Origin: JACVRW01 sp963803245
GTDB lineage: Bacteria; Actinomycetota; Thermoleophilia; Solirubrobacterales; Thermoleophilaceae
NCBI GenBank assembly: GCA_963803245.1
Contig: CAWDLI010000018.1
Coordinates: 248,001-312,000, forward strand
Length of the DNA: 64,000 nt
Direction of reading: 5' to 3'
Positions 14,374-22,399 of this stretch are shown piece after piece (positions within the stretch are counted from its first letter, which is position 1; each line of letters begins with the position of its first letter). The notes beneath the pieces were generated by a model. That model was not told the DNA's origin, ran no database searches, and saw only the letters and a program-made list of their open reading frames with translations. Both the position numbers and the translations under genes were made by a program.

Positions 14374-16007
14374 GCGGGCACCGCCTCGCGCTCCGCCTCG
14401 GCCCAGCTGCCGGCCGCCTGCGCGGCCTCGAGCTCGGCGCCGCCCCGGCCCGACAGCCGGATCATCAGCGCCACCGGCAGCAGGCCCACCACCACGATCA
14501 GGAGCGCCGGCAGCGCCGCCGTCTCGAACAGCGACTCGGTGGTGGCCTGCCAGACCGCCACCGCGAGGGTGTCGCCGTCGAGCGGGCGCAGGAGGAGCGT
14601 GGCGGGCAGCTCCTTCATCACCTCGGTGAACACGAGCAGGCCGGCCGTGAGCAGGCCCGTGCGCATGAGCGGAACGTGCACCCGCGCCACCAGGTCGATG
14701 CGATCGGCGCCGAGCCCGCGCGCCGCCTCGTCGAGCTCGCGCGGGACCCGCAGCAGACTGGACTCCACCGCCCCCCAGGCGAGGGCGAGAAAGCGGACGA
14801 GGTAGGCGCAGAAGAGTCCGATCACGGTTCCGGTGAAGATCAGGCCGGTGTCCAGGCCGAAGACCGACCCGGCGGCGTCGCCGAGGCGATGGTCGACCCA
14901 GGCCAGCGGGACGATCACCGCCACCGCCACGACGGACCCGGGCAGCCCGTAGCCGATCGTAGCCACCCGCGCCGCGCCGCCCGCCACGCGCGAACGGCTG
15001 CTTCTCACTCCGTACGCGAGGGCGAGCGCGACGATCGGGACCAGCACGGCGCTCATGACCGACAGCAGCAGGCTGTTGCGGGTGGCCGTGGCGAACTCGG
15101 GGGCGAGCAGCCCGTCCTGGATCGACTGCACGGACCAGACGCCAAGCTGGGCCAGCGGCGCCGCCACCACGAGGCCCACGAGCGCGAGCGGGACCACCAC
15201 CGCCGCCACGGCCGCCGGCCCGTGCAGCCTGATCGGCGGCACGAGGTCCCCGCGCGAGGCGTTGTGGTGGAAGCGCGCACGCCCGCGCGCCAGTCGCTCC
15301 AGCACGAGCAGGAGCAGGGTGACCGAAACGAGCAGCGTCGCGAACTGCATCGCGGCCTCGCGGTCGAACGCGTTGAACCAGACTCGGTAGATCGCGTCGG
15401 TGAACGTCCGCACGCCCAGCAGGTTGACCGTGCCGAAGTCGGCCAGCGCCTCCATGAGCGCCAGCGCCACGCCGCCGAGGATCGCGGGGCGGGCGAGCGG
15501 CAGCGCGACCCGCACGATCGCCCTCCCGCGCGACATGCCGAGCCCGCGGGCCGCCTCGAGGAGCGTGCGCGAGACACCCAGGAACGAGGCCCTCGTCAGC
15601 AGATACACGTACGGGTAGAGCACGAGCGTGAAGATGCAGACCGCGCCCAGGGACGAGCGCACGTTCGGCACGTCCAGCCCGAGCGCGAAGAGCGTGAACA
15701 CGTAGCCGGGCATGGCGAGCGGAAGCACCAGGATCCACTCGATCCAGGCGCGCCCCGGGAAGTCGCAGAACGACACGAGCGCGGCGAGCGACGTGCCGAG
15801 CACCAGCGTGCCGATCCCCACCCCCACGAGGAGGATTGCGGTCGCCTCGATCGCCTCCGGCAGGAAGCCCGAGTACTTCGAGAGGGCGCCGGGGGCCACG
15901 ATGAAGCTGAGCGGAAGCCCCACCAGCGGACCGGCTATGAGCACTGCGCAGACGACGGTCAGAACGGTGGCCCCGTCCGGCCGCCGCCGGGTGGGAGTCA
16001 GTCCCAC
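14370..16007 (-). CDS. fbpB: Ferric iron ABC transporter permease (two-domain)
   Basis: 545 aa with about twelve membrane segments arranged as two tandem permease halves, as in FbpB/SfuB. Each half carries an EAA loop: TLLEAARGLGMSRGRAIVRV in the first and ELDEAARGLGADRIDLVARV in the second. Both match the A-x3-G-x9-I pattern that contacts the ATPase. I chose GTG 16007, which overlaps the upstream binding-protein stop; the open frame to 16289 runs antisense-free through that gene and is not real. It is the second gene of the fbpA-fbpB-fbpC-GH20-thioredoxin-fold operon. Confidence 0.86.
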   Translation of the reverse strand: MGLTPTRRRPDGATVLTVVCAVLIAGPLVGLPLSFIVAPGALSKYSGFLPEAIEATAILLVGVGIGTLVLGTSLAALVSFCDFPGRAWIEWILVLPLAMPGYVFTLFALGLDVPNVRSSLGAVCIFTLVLYPYVYLLTRASFLGVSRTLLEAARGLGMSRGRAIVRVALPLARPAILGGVALALMEALADFGTVNLLGVRTFTDAIYRVWFNAFDREAAMQFATLLVSVTLLLLVLERLARGRARFHHNASRGDLVPPIRLHGPAAVAAVVVPLALVGLVVAAPLAQLGVWSVQSIQDGLLAPEFATATRNSLLLSVMSAVLVPIVALALAYGVRSSRSRVAGGAARVATIGYGLPGSVVAVAVIVPLAWVDHRLGDAAGSVFGLDTGLIFTGTVIGLFCAYLVRFLALAWGAVESSLLRVPRELDEAARGLGADRIDLVARVHVPLMRTGLLTAGLLVFTEVMKELPATLLLRPLDGDTLAVAVWQATTESLFETAALPALLIVVVGLLPVALMIRLSGRGGAELEAAQAAGSWAEAEREAVPA

Positions 16008-17026
16008 CCCACCTCCTCCATCAGCAGGAGCGCGTCCTCGAGGTGCTCGCCGGCGCCCTGCACGTCGATCGGGTCGCGCTTGAAGCTGCCGAACTGCGCG
16101 ATCTCCTCGGCCGGCTCCACGTCGGGGTCGGCCGCGAACTCGAAGTTGTTGTGCGCGAACACCCGCTGCTGGGCGGGCTCGGTCAGGTAGCGCATCAGCT
16201 CGATGTCCTTGGTCCGCTGGTCGGTGCCCTTGACCACGCCGAGGCCCGACAGGTTCACATGGGTCCCGCGGCCGTTCTGGTCCGCCCACACGGGCGCCAC
16301 CGGGAAGTCCGGGTCCTCCTCGAGCTCACGGCCGAGGTAGTACGAGTTCGTGAGCCCCACGTCGCACTGCCCGTCGACGATCGCGTCCAGCACGTCGGTG
16401 TCCGAGCCCAGGATCTCCGGATCATTGGCCATCCAGCGCCGGAGCATCGCCTCGGTCTTCTCTGGGCCGTCCTTCGCCAGCCGGTCGGCGACGAACGACA
16501 CGTTGTAGTCGCTGGTGCCCGAGCGCAGGCAGAGCTTGCCCTTCCAGCGCGGGTCGCCCAGGCCGGCGTAGGTGGTCACGTCGTTCGGGCCCACGCGCTC
16601 GGTCGAGCGCATGATTGTGCGCGCCCTCACCGTGAGCCCGAACCAGTGGCCGCCGGGGTCGCGCAGATCGGCCGGGACGTTGCGGTTCAGCTCCGGGTCG
16701 TCGACCTTCTCGAGCAGACCCGACTCGGTGGCGCGCCAGAGGTTCGCCGCGTCAACGGTGATGAGCATGTCGGCACGCGTCTCGTCGCCCTCGCTGCGAA
16801 TGCGCTCATAGAGCTCGGACGCCTCACCGCCGAAGAGCGTGAGCTTCGTGTCCGTCTTCGAGGCGAACTGCTTGAAGGGCTCCTCCTCGCCGTAATGCGA
16901 GCGCGCCGTGTAGACCACGAGCCGGTCTGAGGAGGAGCCGGAGGTGGCCACGACCACCCCGACGAACCCGGCTACGATGAGCACGGCGCCCGCCGTCACC
17001 AGCGCGATCAGCCTCCTGCGCGACAC
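15998..17026 (-). CDS. fbpA: Ferric iron-binding periplasmic-type lipoprotein/protein
   Basis: 342 aa. An N-terminal hydrophobic stretch (LIALVTAGAVLIVAGFVGVVVA) serves as signal or anchor. The FbpA/FutA family start of the mature part, LVVYTARSHYGEEEPFKQF, is present; SDYNVSFVADRLAKDGPEK and VGLTNSYYLGRELEEDPDF contain the tyrosine pair that coordinates Fe(III). There is no lipobox cysteine, so anchoring would be by the transmembrane segment. GTG 17026 lies 7 nt after TACCCT (17034-17039 on the plus strand as AGGGTA), inside a perfect palindrome at 17031-17046. Iron control of this transcript is therefore likely. Confidence 0.87.
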   Translation of the reverse strand: MSRRRLIALVTAGAVLIVAGFVGVVVATSGSSSDRLVVYTARSHYGEEEPFKQFASKTDTKLTLFGGEASELYERIRSEGDETRADMLITVDAANLWRATESGLLEKVDDPELNRNVPADLRDPGGHWFGLTVRARTIMRSTERVGPNDVTTYAGLGDPRWKGKLCLRSGTSDYNVSFVADRLAKDGPEKTEAMLRRWMANDPEILGSDTDVLDAIVDGQCDVGLTNSYYLGRELEEDPDFPVAPVWADQNGRGTHVNLSGLGVVKGTDQRTKDIELMRYLTEPAQQRVFAHNNFEFAADPDVEPAEEIAQFGSFKRDPIDVQGAGEHLEDALLLMEEVGWD

Positions 17027-17030
17027 GCGC

Positions 17031-17046
17031 GTTAGGGTACCCTAAC
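17031..17046. promoter_or_regulatory. Perfect 16-bp palindrome, iron-box-like
   Basis: GTTAGGGTACCCTAAC equals its own reverse complement. It overlaps the -10 box of fbpA and lies 92 bp upstream of sufB. The TTAGG/CCTAA arms resemble DtxR/IdeR iron boxes, though the centre is shorter than the 19-bp consensus. A metal-dependent DtxR-type repressor is the best guess; a gene for one is not in the window. Confidence 0.65.
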
Positions 17047-17072
17047 CGGCTGCTCCAGGGTCCCCACGAGTG

Positions 17073-17101
17073 TCGTCAACCGTCCCCGGCATCGTTAGAA
17101 T
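17073..17101 (+). promoter_or_regulatory. Probable sufB promoter
   Basis: TCGTCA (17073-17078), a 17-bp spacer and TAGAAT (17096-17101) fit a vegetative promoter. GGGAG at about 17130 gives sufB a normal Shine-Dalgarno site, so unlike most first genes here this transcript is led. Confidence 0.5.
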
Positions 17102-17137
17102 GCCTAGCTCGGACCTCGGAATTGGATTTGGGAGCTA

Positions 17138-18538
17138 ATGGCTAGTACCGACAAGACCAGAGTTGCGCGCCCGAGCGCGATCAAGGAGAACGAGCAGGGA
17201 CAGTTGGTGGCCCGCACGGGGATCTCCCGCGAGGTCATCGACGAGCTGTCGCGCATCAAGGGCGAGCCCGAGTGGATGCGCGAGAAGCGGATCAAGTCCT
17301 ACGAGATCTTCGAGCGCAAGCCCATCCCCACGTGGGGCGTGGACCTGTCCGACCTCGACCTCTCGACGCTCGTCCTGTATTCGCCGCCCGAGGCCGGCAT
17401 GTACGACAGCTGGGACGACGTCCCCACGAACATCAAGGACACCTACGAGAAGCTCGGCATCCCACAGGCGGAGCGCGAGCACCTCGCCGGCGTGGTCGGC
17501 ACCTGGCGCCAGGAGCCCTTCTACGAGGGCCTCAAGAAGGAGTACGCCGACCAGGGCATCCTCTTCTGCGCCATGGACACGGCGGTCACCGAGCACGAGG
17601 ACCTCGTGCGCGAGCACTTCATGAACAAGTGCGTGCCGCCCCAGGACAACAAGTTCTCGGCCCTGCACGGCGCCGTCTGGTCAGGTGGCTCGTTCCTCTA
17701 CGTGCCCAAGGACGTGAAGGTCGACCTCCCGCTCCAGGCCTACTTCCGCATGGAGGGCTCGGGCGAGGGCACCTTCGAGCACACCCTGATCATCGCCGAC
17801 GAGGGCTCCGAGCTGAACTACATCGAGGGCTGCACCGCCCAGACCTACTCGGTCAACTCGATGCACTCGGCGGTCGTCGAGATCTTCGTGAAGGAGGGCG
17901 CCAAGGCCCGCTACACGACGGTCCAGAACTGGTCGAAGGACGTCTTCAACCTCAACACCAAGCGCGCCATCGTGGAAGCGCACGGAACGGTGGAGTGGGT
18001 CGGAGGCTCGATGGGCGCCAAGAAGGTCATGCTCTACCCGGGCTCCTTCCTCATGGGCGAGTACGCGCGCGCCGACCACCTGAACGTGGGCGTCGCCTCC
18101 GGTGACGTGTGGAAGGACACCGGCGCCAAGGTCCTTCACCTCGCGCCCAACACCACCTCGAACATCCTCGCCAAGTCCATCTCCAAGGACGGCGGGATCA
18201 TGGGCTACCGCGGCCTGGTCCGGATGGGCCACAACTCGCAGGGCTCGAAGGCCCGCGTCCAGTGCGACGGCCTGATGATGGACGACCGCTCGCGGTCGGA
18301 CACCTGGCCCGACATCCAGATCCAGAACCCGCACGTGACCGTCGCCCACGAGGCCGTGGTAGGCAAGATCTCCGACGAGCAGCTCTTCTACCTCCAGTCC
18401 CGCGGACTGACCGAGGAAGAGTCGGCGGCCATGATCGTGAACGGCTTCATCGAGCCGGTCACGAAGGAGCTGCCGATGGAGTACGCCGTCGAGCTGAATC
18501 GCCTGATTCAGCTCGAGATGGTCGACTCGATCGGCTAG
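17138..18538 (+). CDS. sufB: SufB, Fe-S scaffold subunit
   Basis: 466 aa. Core motifs: ALHGAVWSGGSFLYVPKDVK, LIIADEGSELNYIEGCTAQT (the catalytic-pathway cysteine), NLNTKRAIVEAHGTVEWVGG, SKARVQCDGLMM, ADHLNVGVASGDVWKDTGAK and EQLFYLQSRGLTEEES. The N-terminal SRIKGEPEWMREKRIKSYEI helix is SufB-specific. It should assemble with SufC and SufD from the operon at 7.4-11.5 kb, yet it is encoded 5.6 kb away as a single gene, divergent from the iron-binding-protein gene. ATG 17138 has GGGAG 5 nt upstream. A terminator hairpin follows. Confidence 0.95.
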   Translation: MASTDKTRVARPSAIKENEQGQLVARTGISREVIDELSRIKGEPEWMREKRIKSYEIFERKPIPTWGVDLSDLDLSTLVLYSPPEAGMYDSWDDVPTNIKDTYEKLGIPQAEREHLAGVVGTWRQEPFYEGLKKEYADQGILFCAMDTAVTEHEDLVREHFMNKCVPPQDNKFSALHGAVWSGGSFLYVPKDVKVDLPLQAYFRMEGSGEGTFEHTLIIADEGSELNYIEGCTAQTYSVNSMHSAVVEIFVKEGAKARYTTVQNWSKDVFNLNTKRAIVEAHGTVEWVGGSMGAKKVMLYPGSFLMGEYARADHLNVGVASGDVWKDTGAKVLHLAPNTTSNILAKSISKDGGIMGYRGLVRMGHNSQGSKARVQCDGLMMDDRSRSDTWPDIQIQNPHVTVAHEAVVGKISDEQLFYLQSRGLTEEESAAMIVNGFIEPVTKELPMEYAVELNRLIQLEMVDSIG

Positions 18539-18544
18539 GCGGGC

Positions 18545-18563
18545 GGGCGCCTCGTTGGCGCCC
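18545..18563 (+). terminator. Terminator after sufB
   Basis: GGGCGCC (18545-18551), loop TCGTT, GGCGCCC (18557-18563), then CCCTTGGTTCT. It starts 6 bp after the sufB stop, which suits rho-independent termination with a poor T tract. Confidence 0.65.
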
Positions 18564-18664
18564 CCCTTGGTTCTGAGGTCTACTGCGGCTGGGTTGGGCG
18601 GCTCTGGGTCACACCAGGGTGGTCTCCCGTTGCACTCGGGCGACCGAACGTGGGGCGGCTTGGC

Positions 18665-18711
18665 CGCTGCGTCAACTAGAGGCCCTATGCGGGCACCTAG
18701 GTGACACAGCG
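18665..18711. repeat. 47-bp imperfect palindrome, copy 1 of 2
   Basis: Outer arms CGCTGCGTCA (18665-18674) and TGACACAGCG (18702-18711), with inner CTAGAGGCCC and GGGCACCTAG arms. Its reverse complement matches 50194-50240 at about 41 of 47 positions. Both copies lie between convergent genes. The rest of 18539-18763 (225 bp, between sufB and the S15-like gene) shows only the sufB terminator. Confidence 0.7.
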
Positions 18712-18763
18712 CCGTCTTGCGCTCCGGCTCGGCGCAACGGCGACCACCCGAAGGTGACGCCCG

Positions 18764-20581
18764 CTAGCGCTTGAACGGGCGCTTCGGTGACTTCACGGCG
18801 CCGCCGTTCGGCTTCTCGTAGACCGGCAGGCGCAGCTTCAGGCCGGACACGGCGATCGACCAGTCGAAGTTCGACGGGCGGCCGTAGGGCGAGTCGCGTC
18901 CCACCAGCTCGAGCTTCGGCACGTGGCCGGCGGCGAAGCGCCAGCCGTTGGGGTGAAGCTGGAAGACCTGGTGCTTGCCGGGACGCGGGCGGTAGAGCGC
19001 GCGGGCCACCAGCGTCTGGGTGGCGCCGCCGGGGGCCACGTCCCAGAGCCGCGCGGCCAGCGCCGGCTCTCGGCCGGTGACCGCGAAGCGGGCACTGAGC
19101 ACCGGTGATCCGAGCAGCGTGTAGCCCTTGCCGGTGGCGGCGGGCAGGCGGTAGGCGGCCGTGCCCGGCTCGTCCGCGGCGGGCGTGGCCGCGCAGGCGC
19201 CCTGGCCGGTGATCGGATCGATGGCGCGTGACACAGCCTGGTTGCCCGAGCTCGACAGGACGGTGTGAGCCCCGGAGGCTCCGAAGCGCACCTCGCCGCG
19301 GCTGAGCGAGCTCCAAGTCTTGGCCCGGTAGGGCCCGCCCGACGGAGCGGTGCGCGGACAGGTCTGGGTCAGGGCCTCGACGCCCCGGAGCACCCGTACG
19401 CGCTTGCCCTTCACGTAGTGGTCGAACCACTGATGGATCCGCCGCGAGAGCAGGGCCGTGTCGGCCTCCTTGGCCTGGCCGCGCGGATGCCCGTAGTCGA
19501 AGTGCAGCTGGGAGACCGCGGCGCGCGGGTACTTGGAGAAGACCCTGTTCGCGTAGCGCACCGCCTCATCGGCCGGGAACAGGTCGTCGGTGAAACCGTT
19601 CGAGATCAGGACCGGCGCCGGCGGGACGCTCATCTTGAGGTAGTACGCCGAGTGGTTGTGGGCGATCTCGCGCGAGAGAGCGCGAATGGCCGGATTCCCG
19701 GCGTAGGGCTCGCCGGCGGACTCAAGCTCGAACCACCCGGTCAGGTCGGCGCTCGGATCGACGCCCTTGGGCGAGTAGAACCCCGTGGCCATCCCCGAGC
19801 CGTAGAGGATGTTCTGGTAGCTCAGCTTCATGATCCCCAGCGGCACCAGGTCATCGGTCGGACTCGTGACCTCGGTGTCCAGCGTGCCGCCGTTCGGCGT
19901 GAGTGAGTGCACGAGGTCGGACCACGGGATCGTCGGGGCCGCAGCCGCGATCTCCATCCGCTTCCCCTTGGGGCTGCGCCAGGGCACGTACTTCCCGTTC
20001 TTGAGCCGCACGCGGTTGCGCAGCGTCGCGAGGATGAGCGACTGGCCGCCTCCGTACGAGCCGCCTGTCACGCCGATCTTGCGCGGCGCGACGATGCCCT
20101 GGTCGGCGAGCAGGCCGGCAAGGTACTGGGAGTCGCGGGCCTCGTAGCGCGAGTCCGACAGGTGCACCCAGCCTCGCCCGCACCCATTCGGATCGGCCGT
20201 GCGCGAGGCGATCGAGCCGCACGAGTCGCCGAAGCCGCGCGCGGAGTAGTTGAGCACCGCGTAGCCGTCCTCGGCCCACTCCTTCGACGAGCCGAGCCCC
20301 GACTTGCTGCCGGCCCAGCCGTGCAGCTGGATGACCAGCGGGAGGTTCTTGGAGCGCGTGGCCGGCAGGGTCACGTTCGCGTCGATCGGCACGCCGTCGA
20401 AGGTGGGCACGCGTGTGGCGATCGACCCCTCGCAGAAGCGCACGCCCTCGCTGGGCGTGCACGCGAGCTTCCCGAACGGCTTCACCGCGGCGCTGCCCGC
20501 CCAGGCGGCGCTCGGAAGGGCGAGCGCGGCGGCGATCACGCAAGCCGCGCCCAGCATCCGAACGTGCGCTCTCCTCCCCAT
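18764..20581 (-). CDS. Secreted S15/CocE-like alpha/beta hydrolase
   Basis: 605 aa. A signal peptide (LGAACVIAAALALPSAAWA) precedes the Xaa-Pro dipeptidyl-peptidase S15/CocE fold. VIQLHGWAGSK is the oxyanion-side strand, YAVLNYSARGFGDSCG follows, and the nucleophile elbow is GVTGGSYGGGQSLI (Ser in GxSYGG). The acid and histidine lie near ISNGFTDDLFPADEA and LHFDYGHPRGQ. The C-terminal ~200 residues resemble the beta jelly-roll PepX_C domain (LGSPVLSARFAVTG). Substrates in this family are Xaa-Pro peptides or acyl esters. ATG 20581 was chosen over 20593; AGCATA at 20589-20594, read as TATGCT on the minus strand, lies 7 nt upstream. Confidence 0.85.
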   Translation of the reverse strand: MGRRAHVRMLGAACVIAAALALPSAAWAGSAAVKPFGKLACTPSEGVRFCEGSIATRVPTFDGVPIDANVTLPATRSKNLPLVIQLHGWAGSKSGLGSSKEWAEDGYAVLNYSARGFGDSCGSIASRTADPNGCGRGWVHLSDSRYEARDSQYLAGLLADQGIVAPRKIGVTGGSYGGGQSLILATLRNRVRLKNGKYVPWRSPKGKRMEIAAAAPTIPWSDLVHSLTPNGGTLDTEVTSPTDDLVPLGIMKLSYQNILYGSGMATGFYSPKGVDPSADLTGWFELESAGEPYAGNPAIRALSREIAHNHSAYYLKMSVPPAPVLISNGFTDDLFPADEAVRYANRVFSKYPRAAVSQLHFDYGHPRGQAKEADTALLSRRIHQWFDHYVKGKRVRVLRGVEALTQTCPRTAPSGGPYRAKTWSSLSRGEVRFGASGAHTVLSSSGNQAVSRAIDPITGQGACAATPAADEPGTAAYRLPAATGKGYTLLGSPVLSARFAVTGREPALAARLWDVAPGGATQTLVARALYRPRPGKHQVFQLHPNGWRFAAGHVPKLELVGRDSPYGRPSNFDWSIAVSGLKLRLPVYEKPNGGAVKSPKRPFKR

Positions 20582-20646
20582 CGGGGCGAGCATAACCGAC
20601 GCACTCGCGGCTCAACGAACGCCCGCCGGATGCCGATGTCCAGTCC

Positions 20647-21372
20647 GTGAGCGTCAACGACCTCGTGCTCGTGCAGGGCATGCACGACACCCGCCTGGCC
20701 CTCACCCGCTGGAACAAGCGGCCCTGGGCCGTGCTGCGCCCGTGGCTGGGCCTCAGCCTCCTCATCTCGGGGTTGCTCCTGATGGCGGTTTACATCGTGG
20801 CCACCCTCACCACCCCGGACAGCTCCCGTTACGTGATCCCGGGCGTGAACAGCGACGCCGACTTCATCGACTACCTGCACGTGCTGTACCGCAACTCGCT
20901 CGTGCTCGCGCTCCACGCGATGGCCTGCGTCGCGGGCTTCATAGCCGGCAGCGCCCTTCCGCTCTCCGCATCGCACCGAAGCGGCCTCGACCGCTGGGTG
21001 CACGAGAAGGCGGGGCCGTTCGCGATCGCCTTCGTGCTGTGCGCCACCGCGTTCTCGCTGTGCACCCAGGCCTACCTGATCGGCTCGGGCGCATCCACCA
21101 TCGCGGCCCAGTTCGGCATCGGGCCGGGGCTGCTCCTGCTGACGCTTCTCCCGCACGCGCTTCCCGAGCTGGTCTCGCTCTTCCTGCCGCTGGCGGCGTG
21201 GATCGTCGCGAGCCGCCGCGACGACTGGCAGGACCTGCTGGCGGCCACCGCGGTCACGGTCGCCATCGCGGTACCGGTGCTGCTGGCGGCCGCCGCGGTG
21301 GAGATCTATGTGTCCCCGCACCTCCTGAACGCGGTGTCCACCGAGAACCCCCCGCTCCTCGGCGGCCCCTGA
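20647..21372 (+). CDS. SpoIIM/DUF95-like integral membrane protein
   Basis: 241 aa with about five membrane segments (GLSLLISGLLLMAVYIVATL; NSLVLALHAMACVAGFIAG; FAIAFVLCATAFSLCTQAYL; GPGLLLLTLLPHALPELVSL; VTVAIAVPVLLAAAAVEIYV). LLPHALPELVSLFLPLAAW and VEIYVSPHLL match the conserved HxxxE and E-x-YV-P patterns of stage II sporulation protein M relatives. In non-sporulating bacteria these proteins have no defined role. GTG 20647, 65 bp from the divergent S15-like gene. A perfect terminator hairpin follows. Confidence 0.72.
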   Translation: MSVNDLVLVQGMHDTRLALTRWNKRPWAVLRPWLGLSLLISGLLLMAVYIVATLTTPDSSRYVIPGVNSDADFIDYLHVLYRNSLVLALHAMACVAGFIAGSALPLSASHRSGLDRWVHEKAGPFAIAFVLCATAFSLCTQAYLIGSGASTIAAQFGIGPGLLLLTLLPHALPELVSLFLPLAAWIVASRRDDWQDLLAATAVTVAIAVPVLLAAAAVEIYVSPHLLNAVSTENPPLLGGP

Positions 21373-21377
21373 AAGCA

Positions 21378-21405
21378 AACGGGGCGGCCCTGAGGCCGCC
21401 CCGTT
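21378..21405. terminator. Bidirectional terminator, perfect 12-bp stem
   Basis: AACGGGGCGGCC (21378-21389), loop CTGA, GGCCGCCCCGTT (21394-21405). It lies between convergent genes, 6 bp after the SpoIIM-like stop. An A-rich left side and TT on the right give weak U tracts both ways. Confidence 0.8.
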
Positions 21406-21431
21406 CGGAGACTCAGTCTCGGGTCAGGCCT

Positions 21432-22244
21432 TTAGCACTTCTTGTCCTTGGTGGCCTTGAACGTCTCGCCCTGCTCGTCGATGAAGGTTGCCTGGATGGC
21501 GCGCTTGCCACCCTTGCATCCGACCTTCGAGTAGAAGCCGACCTTGCGGGTCTTGCCGCCGATCTTCTTCTTGGCCGTCTTCTTCAGGATCGTCGACACC
21601 GTGTTGCGCACGGTGGTGTCGAGGCCCGACGGGTGCAGCAGCTCGGGCGGGACCGTGAAGCGCAGGTCGTCCGCCGGCAGTCCGCCGATCTTGGTCAGCA
21701 CGAACTTCGCCTTGATCGCGCCGTGGATCGCGGTCGGGCAGTTGATCGTCTTGTCGTCCGGGCTCTGAAGCGCGGGCTCCTTGGGATCGCCGTCCAGCCG
21801 GATCGCCATGCCGCCGTTCTTCCCGACGCCACTGATGTTGTAGAGGCCGAGCTTCAGGTTGCAGAAGATCTTCACCGTGGGCGAGGTGCTCGGGCCCACG
21901 ACGTTCTGCACGAGGCCGCTACCGACCTTCGCCTTCTTACACGCCGGCGAGATGCTGCCGTCGCGGTTCGCCTGCGAGTACGTGCAGGTCTTGAACAACT
22001 CGGGGTACGTGATGAGCCCCTCGGAGCCGATCGCGTACTGCTCGATCGGCGTTCCGCGCACCGTGGGATCGTCGCTCTCGACCTGGAAGTCGAACTTGAG
22101 CTGGATCGGCGTCGGCTTGCTCTTCGAGCCCTTGCCGCCGGGCTTGGTGCTGCCGTCCACTGTGTAGACGTTCGCGGCCAGCGCGACGCTGACGAGCGTT
22201 AGCGCTGCAATCGCAGTCAGAACTGCGATGGAAAGCTTCCGCAT
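21432..22244 (-). CDS. Secreted protein of unknown function
   Basis: 270 aa. Signal peptide MRKLSIAVLTAIAALTLVSVALA, cleaved before ANVYTV. The mature part is Lys/Gly/Ser-rich and beta-rich with six cysteines (CTYSQ, CKKAK, FCNLK, NCPT, GCKGG and the C-terminal C), so disulfides are likely. Repeated KKTAKKK/KTRK basic tracts appear near the C terminus. I recognise no catalytic motif. The start at 22244 is secured by a strong GAGGAGGAGAAGG Shine-Dalgarno, unlike the leaderless style of many neighbours, which hints at high expression. Confidence 0.7.
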   Translation of the reverse strand: MRKLSIAVLTAIAALTLVSVALAANVYTVDGSTKPGGKGSKSKPTPIQLKFDFQVESDDPTVRGTPIEQYAIGSEGLITYPELFKTCTYSQANRDGSISPACKKAKVGSGLVQNVVGPSTSPTVKIFCNLKLGLYNISGVGKNGGMAIRLDGDPKEPALQSPDDKTINCPTAIHGAIKAKFVLTKIGGLPADDLRFTVPPELLHPSGLDTTVRNTVSTILKKTAKKKIGGKTRKVGFYSKVGCKGGKRAIQATFIDEQGETFKATKDKKC

Positions 22245-22399
22245 TCCTTCTCCTCCTCGAATAAGACGGGTGTGAAGTGAGACGACCCGTCCGATTCTCG
22301 GCATGCGAGAGCACGGCGGGACGATCGGAGCCTATAACACGCCCACAAGCAAATCGATGCGTATGCGGTGACGCTTTCGGTCCGGCATCCTTCGCGCTC

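Noticed and set aside
13348..15738. Apparent 796-aa fusion of an N-terminal region to the ABC ATPase
   Set aside because: The N-terminal half lies in the wrong frame of the permease gene; the permease and ATPase overlap by GTGA with clear separate starts.
18539..18763. Possible insertion-sequence remnant after sufB
   Set aside because: No transposase fragment, terminal repeat or target duplication. The structured parts are a terminator hairpin and the 47-bp palindrome.
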